Below, piece after piece: positions 39,359 to 48,423 of a DNA stretch of 64,000 nucleotides. The position numbers were made by a program, and so were the translations under genes. This DNA is from Algicella marina (GTDB taxonomy: Bacteria; Pseudomonadota; Alphaproteobacteria; Rhodobacterales; Rhodobacteraceae): positions 697,501-761,500 of the forward strand of contig NZ_CP046620.1 of NCBI RefSeq assembly GCF_009931615.1. The letters run 5' to 3'. Position 1 is the first letter of the stretch. Each line of letters starts with the position of its first letter. The notes below the pieces were generated by a model, which was given only the letters and a program-made list of their open reading frames with translations, had not been told where the DNA came from and did no database searches.

Positions 39359-40126
39359 ATGATGGACCTGCCGCGGACACCTTCGTTCCGACTGGACGGG
39401 AGACGGGCGCTGGTGACTGGGGCCTCCTCCGGGATCGGATTGGGTTGTGCGGTCGCGCTGGCGGAGGTGGGGGCTCATGTGGTGCTTGCGGCCCGGCGGG
39501 CGGCGATGCTGGACGACGCGGTAAGGGCCATGCGCGACGCGGGCTGGAGTGCCGAGGCGCTGGTGCTGGATGTCGCCGATGTGGCGGCGACTGCTGCGGC
39601 AGTGGCCGCCGGTGGGCCGTTTGACGTACTTGTGAATTCGGCGGGGCTGGCGCGGCACGGGGCGAGCCTCGAAACTACGGAAGCGGATTACGATGCGGTT
39701 TCGGCGCTGAACCAGAAGGGCGCGTATTTTCTGGCTCAGGCGGTGGCGAAAGGGTTGGTGGCGGCCGGGCGATCCGGATCGCTTATCACTATTTCCAGCC
39801 AGATGGCGCATGTCTCGGGACCCGAACGTGCCGTCTATTCGGGTACGAAGCATGGCGTGGAAGGGTTCACCAAGGGGATGGCGATCGAGTGGGGCCGGTA
39901 CGGGATCCGCGTCAACACGATTTGCCCGACCTTCATCCGCACGGCGCTGACCGAGAGCACGTTTCGAAACCCGGACTTGCTGGCGTGGCTGGAGGAAAAG
40001 ATCAAACTGGGCCGGGTGGGCCGGGTCGAGGATATCATGGGGGCGGTGGTTTTCCTCGCCTCCGATGCGTCGGCGTTGGTCACCGGCACCTCGCTGTTGG
40101 TCGATGGCGGCTGGACTGCGGAGTAA
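39359..40126 (+). CDS. SDR-family oxidoreductase
   Basis: A 255-residue classical short-chain dehydrogenase. Cofactor motif TGASSGIGLG, NSAG motif in LVNSAGLARHG, catalytic Ser in TISSQ and Tyr-x3-Lys in YSGTKHGVEG. The C-terminus VTGTSLLVDGGWTAE is complete. Probably forms an operon with rbsK. Such enzymes often oxidise sugars or polyols (gluconate 5-dehydrogenase-like), but the substrate cannot be read from sequence. Two adjacent ATGs occur at 39359 and 39362. Confidence 0.88.
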   Translation: MMDLPRTPSFRLDGRRALVTGASSGIGLGCAVALAEVGAHVVLAARRAAMLDDAVRAMRDAGWSAEALVLDVADVAATAAAVAAGGPFDVLVNSAGLARHGASLETTEADYDAVSALNQKGAYFLAQAVAKGLVAAGRSGSLITISSQMAHVSGPERAVYSGTKHGVEGFTKGMAIEWGRYGIRVNTICPTFIRTALTESTFRNPDLLAWLEEKIKLGRVGRVEDIMGAVVFLASDASALVTGTSLLVDGGWTAE

Positions 40127-40147
40127 CGCCGCAGAAATCAGCCGCGC

Positions 40148-41020
40148 CTATTCGCGGTACTCGAATTTCGGGGTGGCGGTGCGGCGTTCGCGGTAGTTCG
40201 AGGGGCTGGCCCCTATGTGGCGCTTGAACATGCGGGAGAAGAAGTAGGGGTCGGAATAGCCAAGTTCCGCTGCGACTTCCTTGACCGACAGGCCCATGCC
40301 GAGGCGATGGACGGCGAATTCCATACGTTTGAATTCCCGGTATTTCTGCGGCGTCATGCCGATCCTGTCGCGGAACGCGCGGCGGAAGTAGTCGGGGTTG
40401 TAGAGGACCGACGACATCGCCTCCTCCACCGCGCCTTCGCCAAGCGGATCGGCGGACAGGCGGGAGGCGACGAGCATGATCTGGAGCGAAAGCTGATCCT
40501 GTGATTGGGTGTCGGTGCGGTCGGTGCGCCAGCCTTCGAACGCTTCCTCGAGGAAGGCGAGCAGCAGAACCATGAACTGGTGATGCTGGGCGGGGGTAGT
40601 CACCGATGGTGACGAGGCGTTGCGATAATGGTGGACGAGAGGGGCAAGGACATCCCATGGACGCAGGGTGACCTTCCGCCGCAACTGCATCTGGCCGATG
40701 ATGTCGCCGCGGCCGAAGAGATCGAGCGTGAAATGCTGGGCAACACCGGTGTAGGGGGCATCGCCGCCGCCGTGGCGGCCGCGAAATCGTTGATATGCGG
40801 GGATCAGCATCGATTCGCCGGGGCTGAGGGTGACGCGATCATCGCCAATCTCATAGTGGCCCGAGCCGGTGAGGCAGATCAGGAGATCGTGCGTGGGGTT
40901 GAGCTTGTTGATCCGCCACGTGGGAGCGTGTTGCATGCGGATGGTGGTGCGGGCGAGACGCAGGGAAAGCGCGTGGACCGGCATGAGGGCGAATGGGGAA
41001 TGTTCGGTTTTATCCATCAT
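40148..41020 (-). CDS. AraC-family regulator of the pectin operon
   Basis: A 290-residue regulator with an N-terminal cupin-type ligand domain (about 20-140; HDLLICLTGSGHYEIGDD, LSPGESMLIPAYQRFR) and a C-terminal double HTH (about 185-280; EAMSSVLYNPDYFRRAFRDRIGMTP, EVAAELGYSDPYFFSRMFKR). It is divergent from the GH4-ABC-GH28-GH105 operon, 171 nt away, which suggests it controls import of galacturonides. This is the sole dedicated regulator at the locus. Confidence 0.9.
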   Translation of the reverse strand: MMDKTEHSPFALMPVHALSLRLARTTIRMQHAPTWRINKLNPTHDLLICLTGSGHYEIGDDRVTLSPGESMLIPAYQRFRGRHGGGDAPYTGVAQHFTLDLFGRGDIIGQMQLRRKVTLRPWDVLAPLVHHYRNASSPSVTTPAQHHQFMVLLLAFLEEAFEGWRTDRTDTQSQDQLSLQIMLVASRLSADPLGEGAVEEAMSSVLYNPDYFRRAFRDRIGMTPQKYREFKRMEFAVHRLGMGLSVKEVAAELGYSDPYFFSRMFKRHIGASPSNYRERRTATPKFEYRE

Positions 41021-41191
41021 TTTGTTATGTTGCGTTCATTCAAGCGGGAGGGGCAAGTGATTTACAGTGGTGAACAAGAAAATGATGCGGGTGACACCCG
41101 TCAAAACAACGGCTGGGAGGAAAATCGGCCATCGGGAAGTTGCTGCTCGCAGGAATGCGTGCAGCCTGAGCGTGTGCCGGAGTAGCCATTG

Positions 41192-42607
41192 ATGAAACAT
41201 TCCGAACATCAAAGCCTGTCGAAAGGCGCAGTTCCGGTACGGATCGCTTATATCGGCGGCGGCTCGCTGAACTGGGCTCCGAACCTGATGGCTGATCTCG
41301 CGCATGACGCGAGGCTGGCGGCGGAGGTGCGGCTGTACGATATCGATTTCGATGCAGCCGAGCGTAATGCGCGGATGGGGGCGCGGTTTGCCGAGGTTTC
41401 CGAGGGTGTCGCGGCACGATACCGGGCCTGTACGGAAATCGGTGAGGCGCTGGACGGCGCGGATATTGTTGTCATCTCCATCCTGCCGGGGCGGTTCGAG
41501 GACATGGCGGAGGATATCGGCATCCCGGCCCGCTACGGTATTCCACAGGCGGTGGGCGATACGGTGGGGCCGGGCGGGTTTGTGCGCGCGCTGCGGGCCA
41601 TCCCGATGATGCTGGAGATCGGGGAGGCCATCCGGGCACATGCGCCCGACGCCTATGTCTGCAACCTGACCAACCCGATGAGCGTGCTGACCGGTGCGCT
41701 TCATGCGGCCTATCCCGGCATCCGCTGCTGGGGCGAGTGCCACGAGGTGACGAAGCTGCGCAAGCAGGTGGCGTGGATCGCCAACCAACGGGATGGCCAC
41801 GCGGCATGGAGCCATCGCGATGTCGAGGTGAACGTGCTCGGCATCAACCATTTCACCTTCGTGGACAGGATCGCCCTGGCAGGGCAGGACATGATGCCGG
41901 CCTATCGCGCGTTCGCCTCTGCGCATTCCAACAGTGGCTGGCGCGCGCAGGAGCCGGATCCGGCGGACGAGAAGGCGCGTTATTTCGAAGATCGATCCCG
42001 CGTGAAATTCGACCTCTTGCGGCACTACGGTATCGCCGCGGCTGCCGGAGACCGGCACCTTGTTGAATTCCTGCCGACGCAGATGTACCTCGCCGATCCG
42101 GCGGGCTGGGATTTCGGACTGACGCCGGTGGAGTTCCGCATCCGTGAACGGGCGGAGCGGCAGGCGAAGGCCGAGGCGCTGGCCGATGGCCGCGCGCAGC
42201 CTGTCGCAAACCGATCCGACGAGGCGCTGGTCGATCAGATCGTGGCGCTGATGGGCGGTGCCGCCCATGTCTCCAACGTGAACCTGCCCAACAGGGGCCA
42301 GCTTCGCGGCATCGCCGAAGGGGCGATCGTGGAGACGAACGCCCTGTTCTCGGGCCTCGGGGTAACGCCGCTGGTGGCCGGGCGGATGCCGCAGGCGCTG
42401 GAAGCGGTGGTCGCCGACCATGCGAACCGGCAGTCGGCGCTCTTGCGGGCGGTGGTGGATGGCGACTTCGCAGCGCTGTTTCCGTTGTTCCACGGCGACC
42501 CGCTGGTGGCGCCGCTGGCTGAGGCGGCGGCGCGGGCGATGTTTGGCGAGATGGTCGCGGCGACTGCGGCATGGCTGCCAGATGCACTGGTGCGGGGGGC
42601 GGCCTGA
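41192..42607 (+). CDS. GH4 glycosidase, likely alpha-galacturonidase (CHEV motif)
   Basis: A 471-residue family 4 glycoside hydrolase using NAD and a divalent metal. The nucleotide-binding N-terminus is RIAYIGGGSLNWAPNLM, the NPMSV segment (CNLTNPMSVLTGAL) and the active-site motif Cys183-His-Glu-Val186 in WGECHEVTKLR. CHEV has been described as the hallmark of GH4 alpha-galacturonidases (LplD-type in Bacillus, beside lplABC transporters). No signal peptide, so cytoplasmic. ATG 41192 has GGAG 9 nt upstream. Ends 1 nt inside the first permease gene, as first gene of a seven-gene operon. Confidence 0.88.
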   Translation: MKHSEHQSLSKGAVPVRIAYIGGGSLNWAPNLMADLAHDARLAAEVRLYDIDFDAAERNARMGARFAEVSEGVAARYRACTEIGEALDGADIVVISILPGRFEDMAEDIGIPARYGIPQAVGDTVGPGGFVRALRAIPMMLEIGEAIRAHAPDAYVCNLTNPMSVLTGALHAAYPGIRCWGECHEVTKLRKQVAWIANQRDGHAAWSHRDVEVNVLGINHFTFVDRIALAGQDMMPAYRAFASAHSNSGWRAQEPDPADEKARYFEDRSRVKFDLLRHYGIAAAAGDRHLVEFLPTQMYLADPAGWDFGLTPVEFRIRERAERQAKAEALADGRAQPVANRSDEALVDQIVALMGGAAHVSNVNLPNRGQLRGIAEGAIVETNALFSGLGVTPLVAGRMPQALEAVVADHANRQSALLRAVVDGDFAALFPLFHGDPLVAPLAEAAARAMFGEMVAATAAWLPDALVRGAA

Positions 42608-43491
42608 TGGGTGGCGACAGCAAGTTTCTCGGCCTGTGGTACATCTCGCCCTACCTGATCGGGCTCCTGATGTTCACCGCCTTTCCGTTTGCGGCGTCGC
42701 TCTACCTCAGTTTCACCGATTACGACCTGTTCTCGGCGCCGAAATGGGTCGGGCTGGACAATTACAAGAAGCTGTTCACCCGCGACCGTACCTTCGACAA
42801 ATCTTTGAAGGTCACGCTGATCTACGTGTTCACGACGGTGCCGTTGAAGCTGACCTTCGCATTGTTTATTGCAGTGGTGCTGAATTACCGGTTGCGGGGG
42901 ATAAACCTCTTCCGTACCGCATACTACGTTCCGTCAATCCTCGGCGGCTCCATCGCCATCGCGGTTCTGTGGCGCTACATCTTCGCCGAGGCCGGGCTGG
43001 TCAACATGCTGCTGGGCCTGTTCGGGGTGGAGCCGGTGAACTGGTTCGGCGACCCCGAGAACGCGCTGTTCACCATCACGCTGCTGCGCTGCTGGCAGTT
43101 CGGCTCCGCCATGGTGATCTTCCTCGCCGCGCTGCAATCAGTGGACAAGACGCTGTATGAGGCGGCCGCAATCGACGGGGCGGGGCCGTGGGCGATCTTC
43201 CGCAACATCACCCTGCCGCTGATAACGCCGGTGATTTTCTTCAACCTGATCATGCAGACGGTGCAGGCGTTCCAGGAATTCAACGGTCCCTACATCATCA
43301 CGCAGGGCGGGCCACTGAAATCGACCTACCTGCTGCCACTCTACATCTATGACGAGGCGTTCAAGAGTTTCGACATGGGCTATGCATCGGCCATCGCATG
43401 GGTGCTCTTCACGATCATCATGGTGCTGACGCTGGTGGCGTTCTGGTCGTCGAAGAAGTGGGTCTATTACGCCGGCGACAGGAGGAACTGA
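42607..43491 (+). CDS. Sugar ABC transporter permease (MalF-type)
   Basis: A 294-residue inner-membrane permease with about six membrane helices, beginning at FLGLWYISPYLIGLLMFTAFPF. The EAA loop that contacts the ATPase is EAAAIDGAGPWAIFRNITLPL. The start ATG shares one base with the GH4 stop, and the next gene begins 3 nt after the stop. Together with the following three genes it forms a complete CUT1-family importer, here expected to carry oligogalacturonides or rhamnogalacturonan fragments. Confidence 0.93.
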   Translation: MGGDSKFLGLWYISPYLIGLLMFTAFPFAASLYLSFTDYDLFSAPKWVGLDNYKKLFTRDRTFDKSLKVTLIYVFTTVPLKLTFALFIAVVLNYRLRGINLFRTAYYVPSILGGSIAIAVLWRYIFAEAGLVNMLLGLFGVEPVNWFGDPENALFTITLLRCWQFGSAMVIFLAALQSVDKTLYEAAAIDGAGPWAIFRNITLPLITPVIFFNLIMQTVQAFQEFNGPYIITQGGPLKSTYLLPLYIYDEAFKSFDMGYASAIAWVLFTIIMVLTLVAFWSSKKWVYYAGDRRN

Positions 43492-43494
43492 GCG

Positions 43495-44409
43495 ATGGTA
43501 TCCCTGTCTCCGACAAATGTGGCCGCACAGGTCAACCCCGAGCCGCCGACAGCGCTGGATATCAAGCTGCGCCGCAAGTCACGCTGGAACGCTGCCATCC
43601 GCTACTCGCTGCTGATCATCGTCGGCTTCATCATGATCTATCCGCTGCTCTGGCTGATCGGCGCGTCGTTCAAGACCAATGCCGAGATGTTCTCCAGCCC
43701 GTGGTTCTGGCCGAAGGAGCCGACGGTGGACGGCTACATTCAGGGGTGGAAAACCTCCACGCCGTATACGTTCGCGACCTTCTTCTTCAACTCCATGCAG
43801 ATCGCGATACCCAAGGTGATCGGCACGGCGATCTCCTCCACGCTGGTGGCCTACGGCTTCGCGCGGTTCGAGTTTCCGGGCAAGAAGATCGTCTTTGCGA
43901 TCCTGATCGCCACGCTGCTGCTGCCCGATGTGGTAACGCGCATCCCTCAGTACCTGCTGTTCCGTGAGCTGGGTTGGCTCGATACCTACCTGCCGCTGTT
44001 CGTGCCGCAGTGGTTCGCGTGGGAGGCGTTCTTCGTTTTCATGCTGATCCAGTTCCTGCGCGCAATCCCGCGCGAGATGGAGGAGGCGGCGCGGGTCGAT
44101 GGAGCGACGACCCTGCAAACCCTGATCTACGTGGTGGTGCCGATGCTGCTGCCGGCGCTGGTGTCTGTCTGCCTCTTCCAGTTCATGTGGACGATGAACG
44201 ATTTCCTCGGGCCGCTGATTTACATCTCGACGGTGGAAAAATACCCGATCAGCCTGGCGCTGAAACTGTCGATCGACGCCACCGAAGCGTTCAACTGGAA
44301 TTCGATCCTCGCGATGACCGTTCTGGCGCTGACGCCCTCTCTCATCGTGTTCTTCCTGGCCCAGAAGTCCTTCATCGAAGGCATATCGAGCGGAGGCGTG
44401 AAAGGCTGA
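43495..44409 (+). CDS. Sugar ABC transporter permease (MalG-type)
   Basis: A 304-residue second permease with about six membrane helices, first at about 34-56 (YSLLIIVGFIMIYPLLWLIG). The EAA loop reads EEAARVDGATTLQTLIYVVV. GGAGG lies 8 nt before ATG. It shares one base with the downstream ATPase gene. Confidence 0.93.
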   Translation: MVSLSPTNVAAQVNPEPPTALDIKLRRKSRWNAAIRYSLLIIVGFIMIYPLLWLIGASFKTNAEMFSSPWFWPKEPTVDGYIQGWKTSTPYTFATFFFNSMQIAIPKVIGTAISSTLVAYGFARFEFPGKKIVFAILIATLLLPDVVTRIPQYLLFRELGWLDTYLPLFVPQWFAWEAFFVFMLIQFLRAIPREMEEAARVDGATTLQTLIYVVVPMLLPALVSVCLFQFMWTMNDFLGPLIYISTVEKYPISLALKLSIDATEAFNWNSILAMTVLALTPSLIVFFLAQKSFIEGISSGGVKG

Positions 44410-45578
44410 TGGCTGAGTTGCATCTGAGATCCGTGCAGAAGGTCTATGGCAACGGCTTCAAGGCGGTGCACGGCATCGACCTGGAGGTGGCCGAGGGCGA
44501 ATTCATGGTGCTGGTGGGGCCGTCTGGCTGCGCCAAATCGACGACGCTGCGCATGATCGCGGGGCTGGAGACGATTTCCGGCGGCGAGGTGCGGATCGGT
44601 GACCGCGTGGTCAACGATCTGGTCCCGGGCAAGCGGGGCATCGCGATGGTGTTCCAGAACTACGCGCTCTATCCGCACATGAAGGTGCGGCGGAACCTCA
44701 GCTTCGGGCTGAAACTGAAGCGCAAGCCGAAGCCCGAGATCGAGCGGGCGACGGGCGAGGTATCTGGCATTCTGGAAATCGAGGAATTGCTGGAGCGGTT
44801 GCCCAAACAGCTTTCGGGTGGGCAGGCGCAGCGGGTGGCGCTTGGTCGGGCCTTGATCAAGCACCCGGAGGTGTTCCTGTTCGACGAGCCGCTCTCGAAT
44901 CTCGATGCCAAGCTGCGCGCCTCGATGCGGGTACGGATCACCGACCTGCACAAGCGCCTGCGCGACGAGGGGCGGCCGGCGACTGTTGTCTACGTGACCC
45001 ACGACCAGGTGGAAGCGATGACGATGGGAGACAGGATCTGCGTCATGAAGGATGGGAAGATCATGCAGGTGGCCGATCCGGTAACGCTGTATGAACGGCC
45101 CGCCAATGCCTTCGTTGCCGGGTTCATCGGAATGCCGGAAATGAACCTCGCCGATGCGGTGCTGACCCGCGAGGGCGGGACGCCGCGGCTGACGCTGGCG
45201 GGTCAGACGGTGACGGTGGCGGACGGGCTGGCGCATCGGCTGACGCTGGCCGACGGACCGGTAACACTCGGCATCCGTCCGCAGCATGTGAGCGTGGAGG
45301 CAGACGGTGCTGCCGATGCCTTCAGCGGCGAGATCACGAACCTGGAATTCATGGGGCACGAGGTGAACCTGCACGTGAAGATCGGCGGTGCCGTCTTTGT
45401 GGCGGTCGTGCCATCGGACCGGTTCGACAGGAACTTGCAGCGCCGGGACCGCGTGGCGCTGCGCCCGAACGGAGCGACGATCCATCTGTTCGAGGCGGAA
45501 AGCGGGGAGAATGTCTCGCTGGGCGGGGCAGAGAACGGAAGCATCAGGACAACTGAATCATCAGGGAGGAAACGATGA
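44409..45578 (+). CDS. Sugar ABC transporter ATPase (UgpC/MsmX type)
   Basis: A 389-residue ATPase: nucleotide-binding domain (about 1-240) with Walker A GPSGCAKST at 37-45, Q loop in VFQNYALYP, signature LSGGQAQRVALGRAL, Walker B VFLFDEPLSNLDA and switch His in VYVTHDQVEAMTMG. A C-terminal TOBE/OB regulatory domain follows. In Walker A the glycine before Lys43 is Ala42, a departure from GxxxxGK[ST]. Overlaps both neighbours. Confidence 0.94.
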   Translation: MAELHLRSVQKVYGNGFKAVHGIDLEVAEGEFMVLVGPSGCAKSTTLRMIAGLETISGGEVRIGDRVVNDLVPGKRGIAMVFQNYALYPHMKVRRNLSFGLKLKRKPKPEIERATGEVSGILEIEELLERLPKQLSGGQAQRVALGRALIKHPEVFLFDEPLSNLDAKLRASMRVRITDLHKRLRDEGRPATVVYVTHDQVEAMTMGDRICVMKDGKIMQVADPVTLYERPANAFVAGFIGMPEMNLADAVLTREGGTPRLTLAGQTVTVADGLAHRLTLADGPVTLGIRPQHVSVEADGAADAFSGEITNLEFMGHEVNLHVKIGGAVFVAVVPSDRFDRNLQRRDRVALRPNGATIHLFEAESGENVSLGGAENGSIRTTESSGRKR

Positions 45579-46843
45579 AACTTACCAAATTACTGCTGGG
45601 TACAGCACTGGCTTCGTCTTCGCTGGCCGGCGCCGCCGCTGCCGAGGAACTGCGGATGAGCTGGTGGGGGGGTGACAGCCGCCACGAGGCGACGCAGGCG
45701 GCGCTGATCGCCTGCGGCGAGAAGCATGGCCACACGATCAATCCCGAGTTCACGGGTTGGTCCGGCCACCTAGAAAAGGTTACCACTCAGATCGCCGGTG
45801 GCACCGAGGCCGACATCATGCAGATCAACTGGCCGTGGCTGCCGCTGTTCTCTGCCAATGGCGACGGGTTCGCCGATCTGCGGGAGTTCTCCGACACCAT
45901 CGACCTTTCCAACTGGACGGATGCCCAGCTTGAGGCGGCTTCAATGGCGGGCAAGCTGAACGGCCTGCCGCTTTCCACCACCGGCCGGGTGTTCATGTTC
46001 AACAAGACGATGTTCGACAAGGCCGGAGTCGCGGTGCCGACGACATGGGAAGAGCTGAAGGCGTCTGCCCCGAAAGTGAAGGAGGCGATGGGCGAGAAGG
46101 CGTACCCGTTCTACGCCACCGGGCTCGATGCGCTGCTGATCGTATCGCTGGTGGCGACGCAGAACACCGGGAAGGACCTGATTGATCCGGAGACAATGCA
46201 GGTGGCTTGGTCGCAGAACGAACTGGCGGCGGCGATCAGCTTCTATCAGGAACTGGTGGACAGCGGCGTGATCCAGAGCTGGAAGGAAGCGGCTTCCGAG
46301 GGCAACATTGCCCTGCATGAGAATGCCAACTGGTCCAAGGGCACGATCGGCGGCGCGTATCAGTGGGATTCGACATATTTCAAATATGCCGACCCCTTGG
46401 AAGAGGGCCAGGAACTGGTGCCTGTCGAGTTGCTGACGGTAGACGGAGCGAAGACGGGCGGTGTCTACCGCAAGCCGTCGATGGTGTTCTCGATCTCTGC
46501 CAATTCCGAAAAGCAGCAGGCGGCGGCGGAGATCGTCAATTGCTTGCTGAACGAGGAAGAGGGCATTGATGCGCTGGGCACCACGCGCGGCCTTCCGGCC
46601 TCCAGCGCGGCGTCCGGCAAGTTGCAGGCGGATGGGGCGATCGAGCCCGTGCTGGTCGAGAGCAACAAGATCGTCATGGACAGTGAAGGGCCGAACGTCT
46701 CGCCGCTGAATGAGCACCCGGAAGTGCGGGGCATCTTCACGGATACGCTGGAGCTTTTCGCCTACGGCGAGATCGATGCGCAGACGGCGGCCGAGGAGAT
46801 CATCCTCGGAGTGAACGAGGCGCTGGAAGACTTCCAGTCCTGA
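45575..46843 (+). CDS. Sugar ABC transporter substrate-binding protein
   Basis: A 422-residue periplasmic family-1 solute-binding protein. Signal peptide LTKLLLGTALASSSLAGAAAA with cleavage near residue 23, then the mature start EELRMSWWGGDSRHEATQ. Aromatics (WW, WPWLPLF, Y, W) suit carbohydrate stacking. AGGGAGG precedes ATG. Last transporter gene of the pectin operon and 1-nt overlap with GH28. Confidence 0.93.
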   Translation: MKLTKLLLGTALASSSLAGAAAAEELRMSWWGGDSRHEATQAALIACGEKHGHTINPEFTGWSGHLEKVTTQIAGGTEADIMQINWPWLPLFSANGDGFADLREFSDTIDLSNWTDAQLEAASMAGKLNGLPLSTTGRVFMFNKTMFDKAGVAVPTTWEELKASAPKVKEAMGEKAYPFYATGLDALLIVSLVATQNTGKDLIDPETMQVAWSQNELAAAISFYQELVDSGVIQSWKEAASEGNIALHENANWSKGTIGGAYQWDSTYFKYADPLEEGQELVPVELLTVDGAKTGGVYRKPSMVFSISANSEKQQAAAEIVNCLLNEEEGIDALGTTRGLPASSAASGKLQADGAIEPVLVESNKIVMDSEGPNVSPLNEHPEVRGIFTDTLELFAYGEIDAQTAAEEIILGVNEALEDFQS

Positions 46844-48423
46844 TGAAGCCGGCGCGCGCGGGCACAGACCCGCGCGCGCTGTTCCCAGACATTCCCTTTT
46901 CCGGACCTGCCATGCCGATCCTGTCCATCATTGCCACCAGTTCGCGCACGGCAACGCTGCTGATCGCGCCGCCGGGCACGCGCTACGGGCTTGCCGCACC
47001 GATGGCGTGGCAGGTGACGGGTGCCGACGGCAGTGTTGCTGCTGCCGGGGTGGCGACGGTGGCGCCGCTGTTTGTCGAGGGGCTGGAGCCGGATCGCAAT
47101 TACGTGCTGGAAGTGGCAGGAGAGGCACTGGCGTTTCGCACGCGGGCCTGTGCCGGGCTCGTGCATGCGACCGACTTCGGCGCCGACCCGACGGCGGCAG
47201 ACAATGCCGCGGCTCTGGCGCGCGCGATTGCGGCGGTGCCCGAGGGTGGAACACTGCTGATTCCGCCAGGCCGGTACGTGACCGGACCGATTTTTCTGAA
47301 ACCGAGAGTGACCCTGTACCTGCCGGACAGAACCGAGCTTGCTGCACGTGCCGACCGTGCCGGTTGGCCGCTACTGCCCGAGCGGGACGAGCATGGCCGC
47401 GTCGTTGGCACTTGGGAGGGGTTGCCGGAGACGTCCTTCGCCGCACCGGTGACGGCGGTCGGCTGCGAGGACGTGACGCTGACGGGCCGGGGCACGATTG
47501 ATGGCGGCGGCGACCGGGGCGACTGGTGGCAATGGCCGAAAGAAACACGGGACGGTGCGCGGCGGCCACGGACGGTGTTTCTGGCCCATTGCCGAAACGC
47601 GCAGATCACCGGGCTGACGGTGCGCAATTCGCCATCTTGGACCGTGCATCCATATCGCTGTGACGGACTGGTGGCGGCGGCGCTGAAGATCGAGAATCCC
47701 GCTGACAGCCCGAACACCGACGGGCTGAACCCGGAGTGTTGCGAGGATGTCCGGCTGATCGGGCTGTCCTTCTCCGTCGGTGACGATTGTATTGCAGTAA
47801 AGGCGGGCAAGCGCGCCCGGGGGCAGACGGAGCATCTGGCGCCGACACGGCGGCTGGCGATCCGGCATTGCCGGATGGCGAGGGGGCATGGCGCGGTTGT
47901 CCTCGGCTCCGAGATGAGCGGTGACATCACGGATGTCGAGATCACCGGGTGCGAATTCGTTGGCACTGACCGCGGACTGCGGATCAAGACACGGCGCGGC
48001 AGGGGCGGTTGTGTGGCGCGGGTGCGGATGCGCGACGTAATGATGGACGGGGTGATGACGCCATTGGCGATCAACGCGTTCTATTTCTGCGACCCGGACG
48101 GAAAATCAACTGCCGTGCAATCGCGTGATCCGGCCTCGGTGGACGAAACCACGCCGCAGATCTCCGACATCTTGCTTGAGGATGTGGTGGCGGAGAATGT
48201 GCACAATGCCTGCGTCGCCGTGCTGGGCCTGCCGGAAGCGCCGGTAAGCGGTGTTCGGCTGGAGCGGGTGCGCTTCGGCTTTGCGCCGGGGGCGGAAGCG
48301 GGGGTGCCGCTGATGGCCTGCGGCATTGCGCCGGTGCGCCACGCCAGCGTTCTGGCCCGCTTCGCCGACATAACCACCGATCTCGAAATCAAACCCGTTC
48401 CCGAGGAAACCGAGACATGCTGA
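46843..48423 (+). CDS. GH28 polygalacturonase-type hydrolase, apparently intracellular
   Basis: A 526-residue right-handed beta-helix hydrolase. All family 28 catalytic motifs are present: NTDG (Asp293), GDD (Asp314, Asp315), GHG (His349) and RIK (380-382). An N-terminal beta domain of about 95 residues (LSIIATSSRTATLLIAPPG) precedes the helix, which begins near ATDFGADPTAADNAAAL, the usual pectate-lyase-superfamily entry. There is no signal peptide, so it probably acts on imported oligosaccharides, perhaps as an exo-enzyme on galacturonides or rhamnogalacturonides. The start could also be ATG 46912. Overlaps GH105 by 7 nt. Confidence 0.9.
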   Translation: MKPARAGTDPRALFPDIPFSGPAMPILSIIATSSRTATLLIAPPGTRYGLAAPMAWQVTGADGSVAAAGVATVAPLFVEGLEPDRNYVLEVAGEALAFRTRACAGLVHATDFGADPTAADNAAALARAIAAVPEGGTLLIPPGRYVTGPIFLKPRVTLYLPDRTELAARADRAGWPLLPERDEHGRVVGTWEGLPETSFAAPVTAVGCEDVTLTGRGTIDGGGDRGDWWQWPKETRDGARRPRTVFLAHCRNAQITGLTVRNSPSWTVHPYRCDGLVAAALKIENPADSPNTDGLNPECCEDVRLIGLSFSVGDDCIAVKAGKRARGQTEHLAPTRRLAIRHCRMARGHGAVVLGSEMSGDITDVEITGCEFVGTDRGLRIKTRRGRGGCVARVRMRDVMMDGVMTPLAINAFYFCDPDGKSTAVQSRDPASVDETTPQISDILLEDVVAENVHNACVAVLGLPEAPVSGVRLERVRFGFAPGAEAGVPLMACGIAPVRHASVLARFADITTDLEIKPVPEETETC

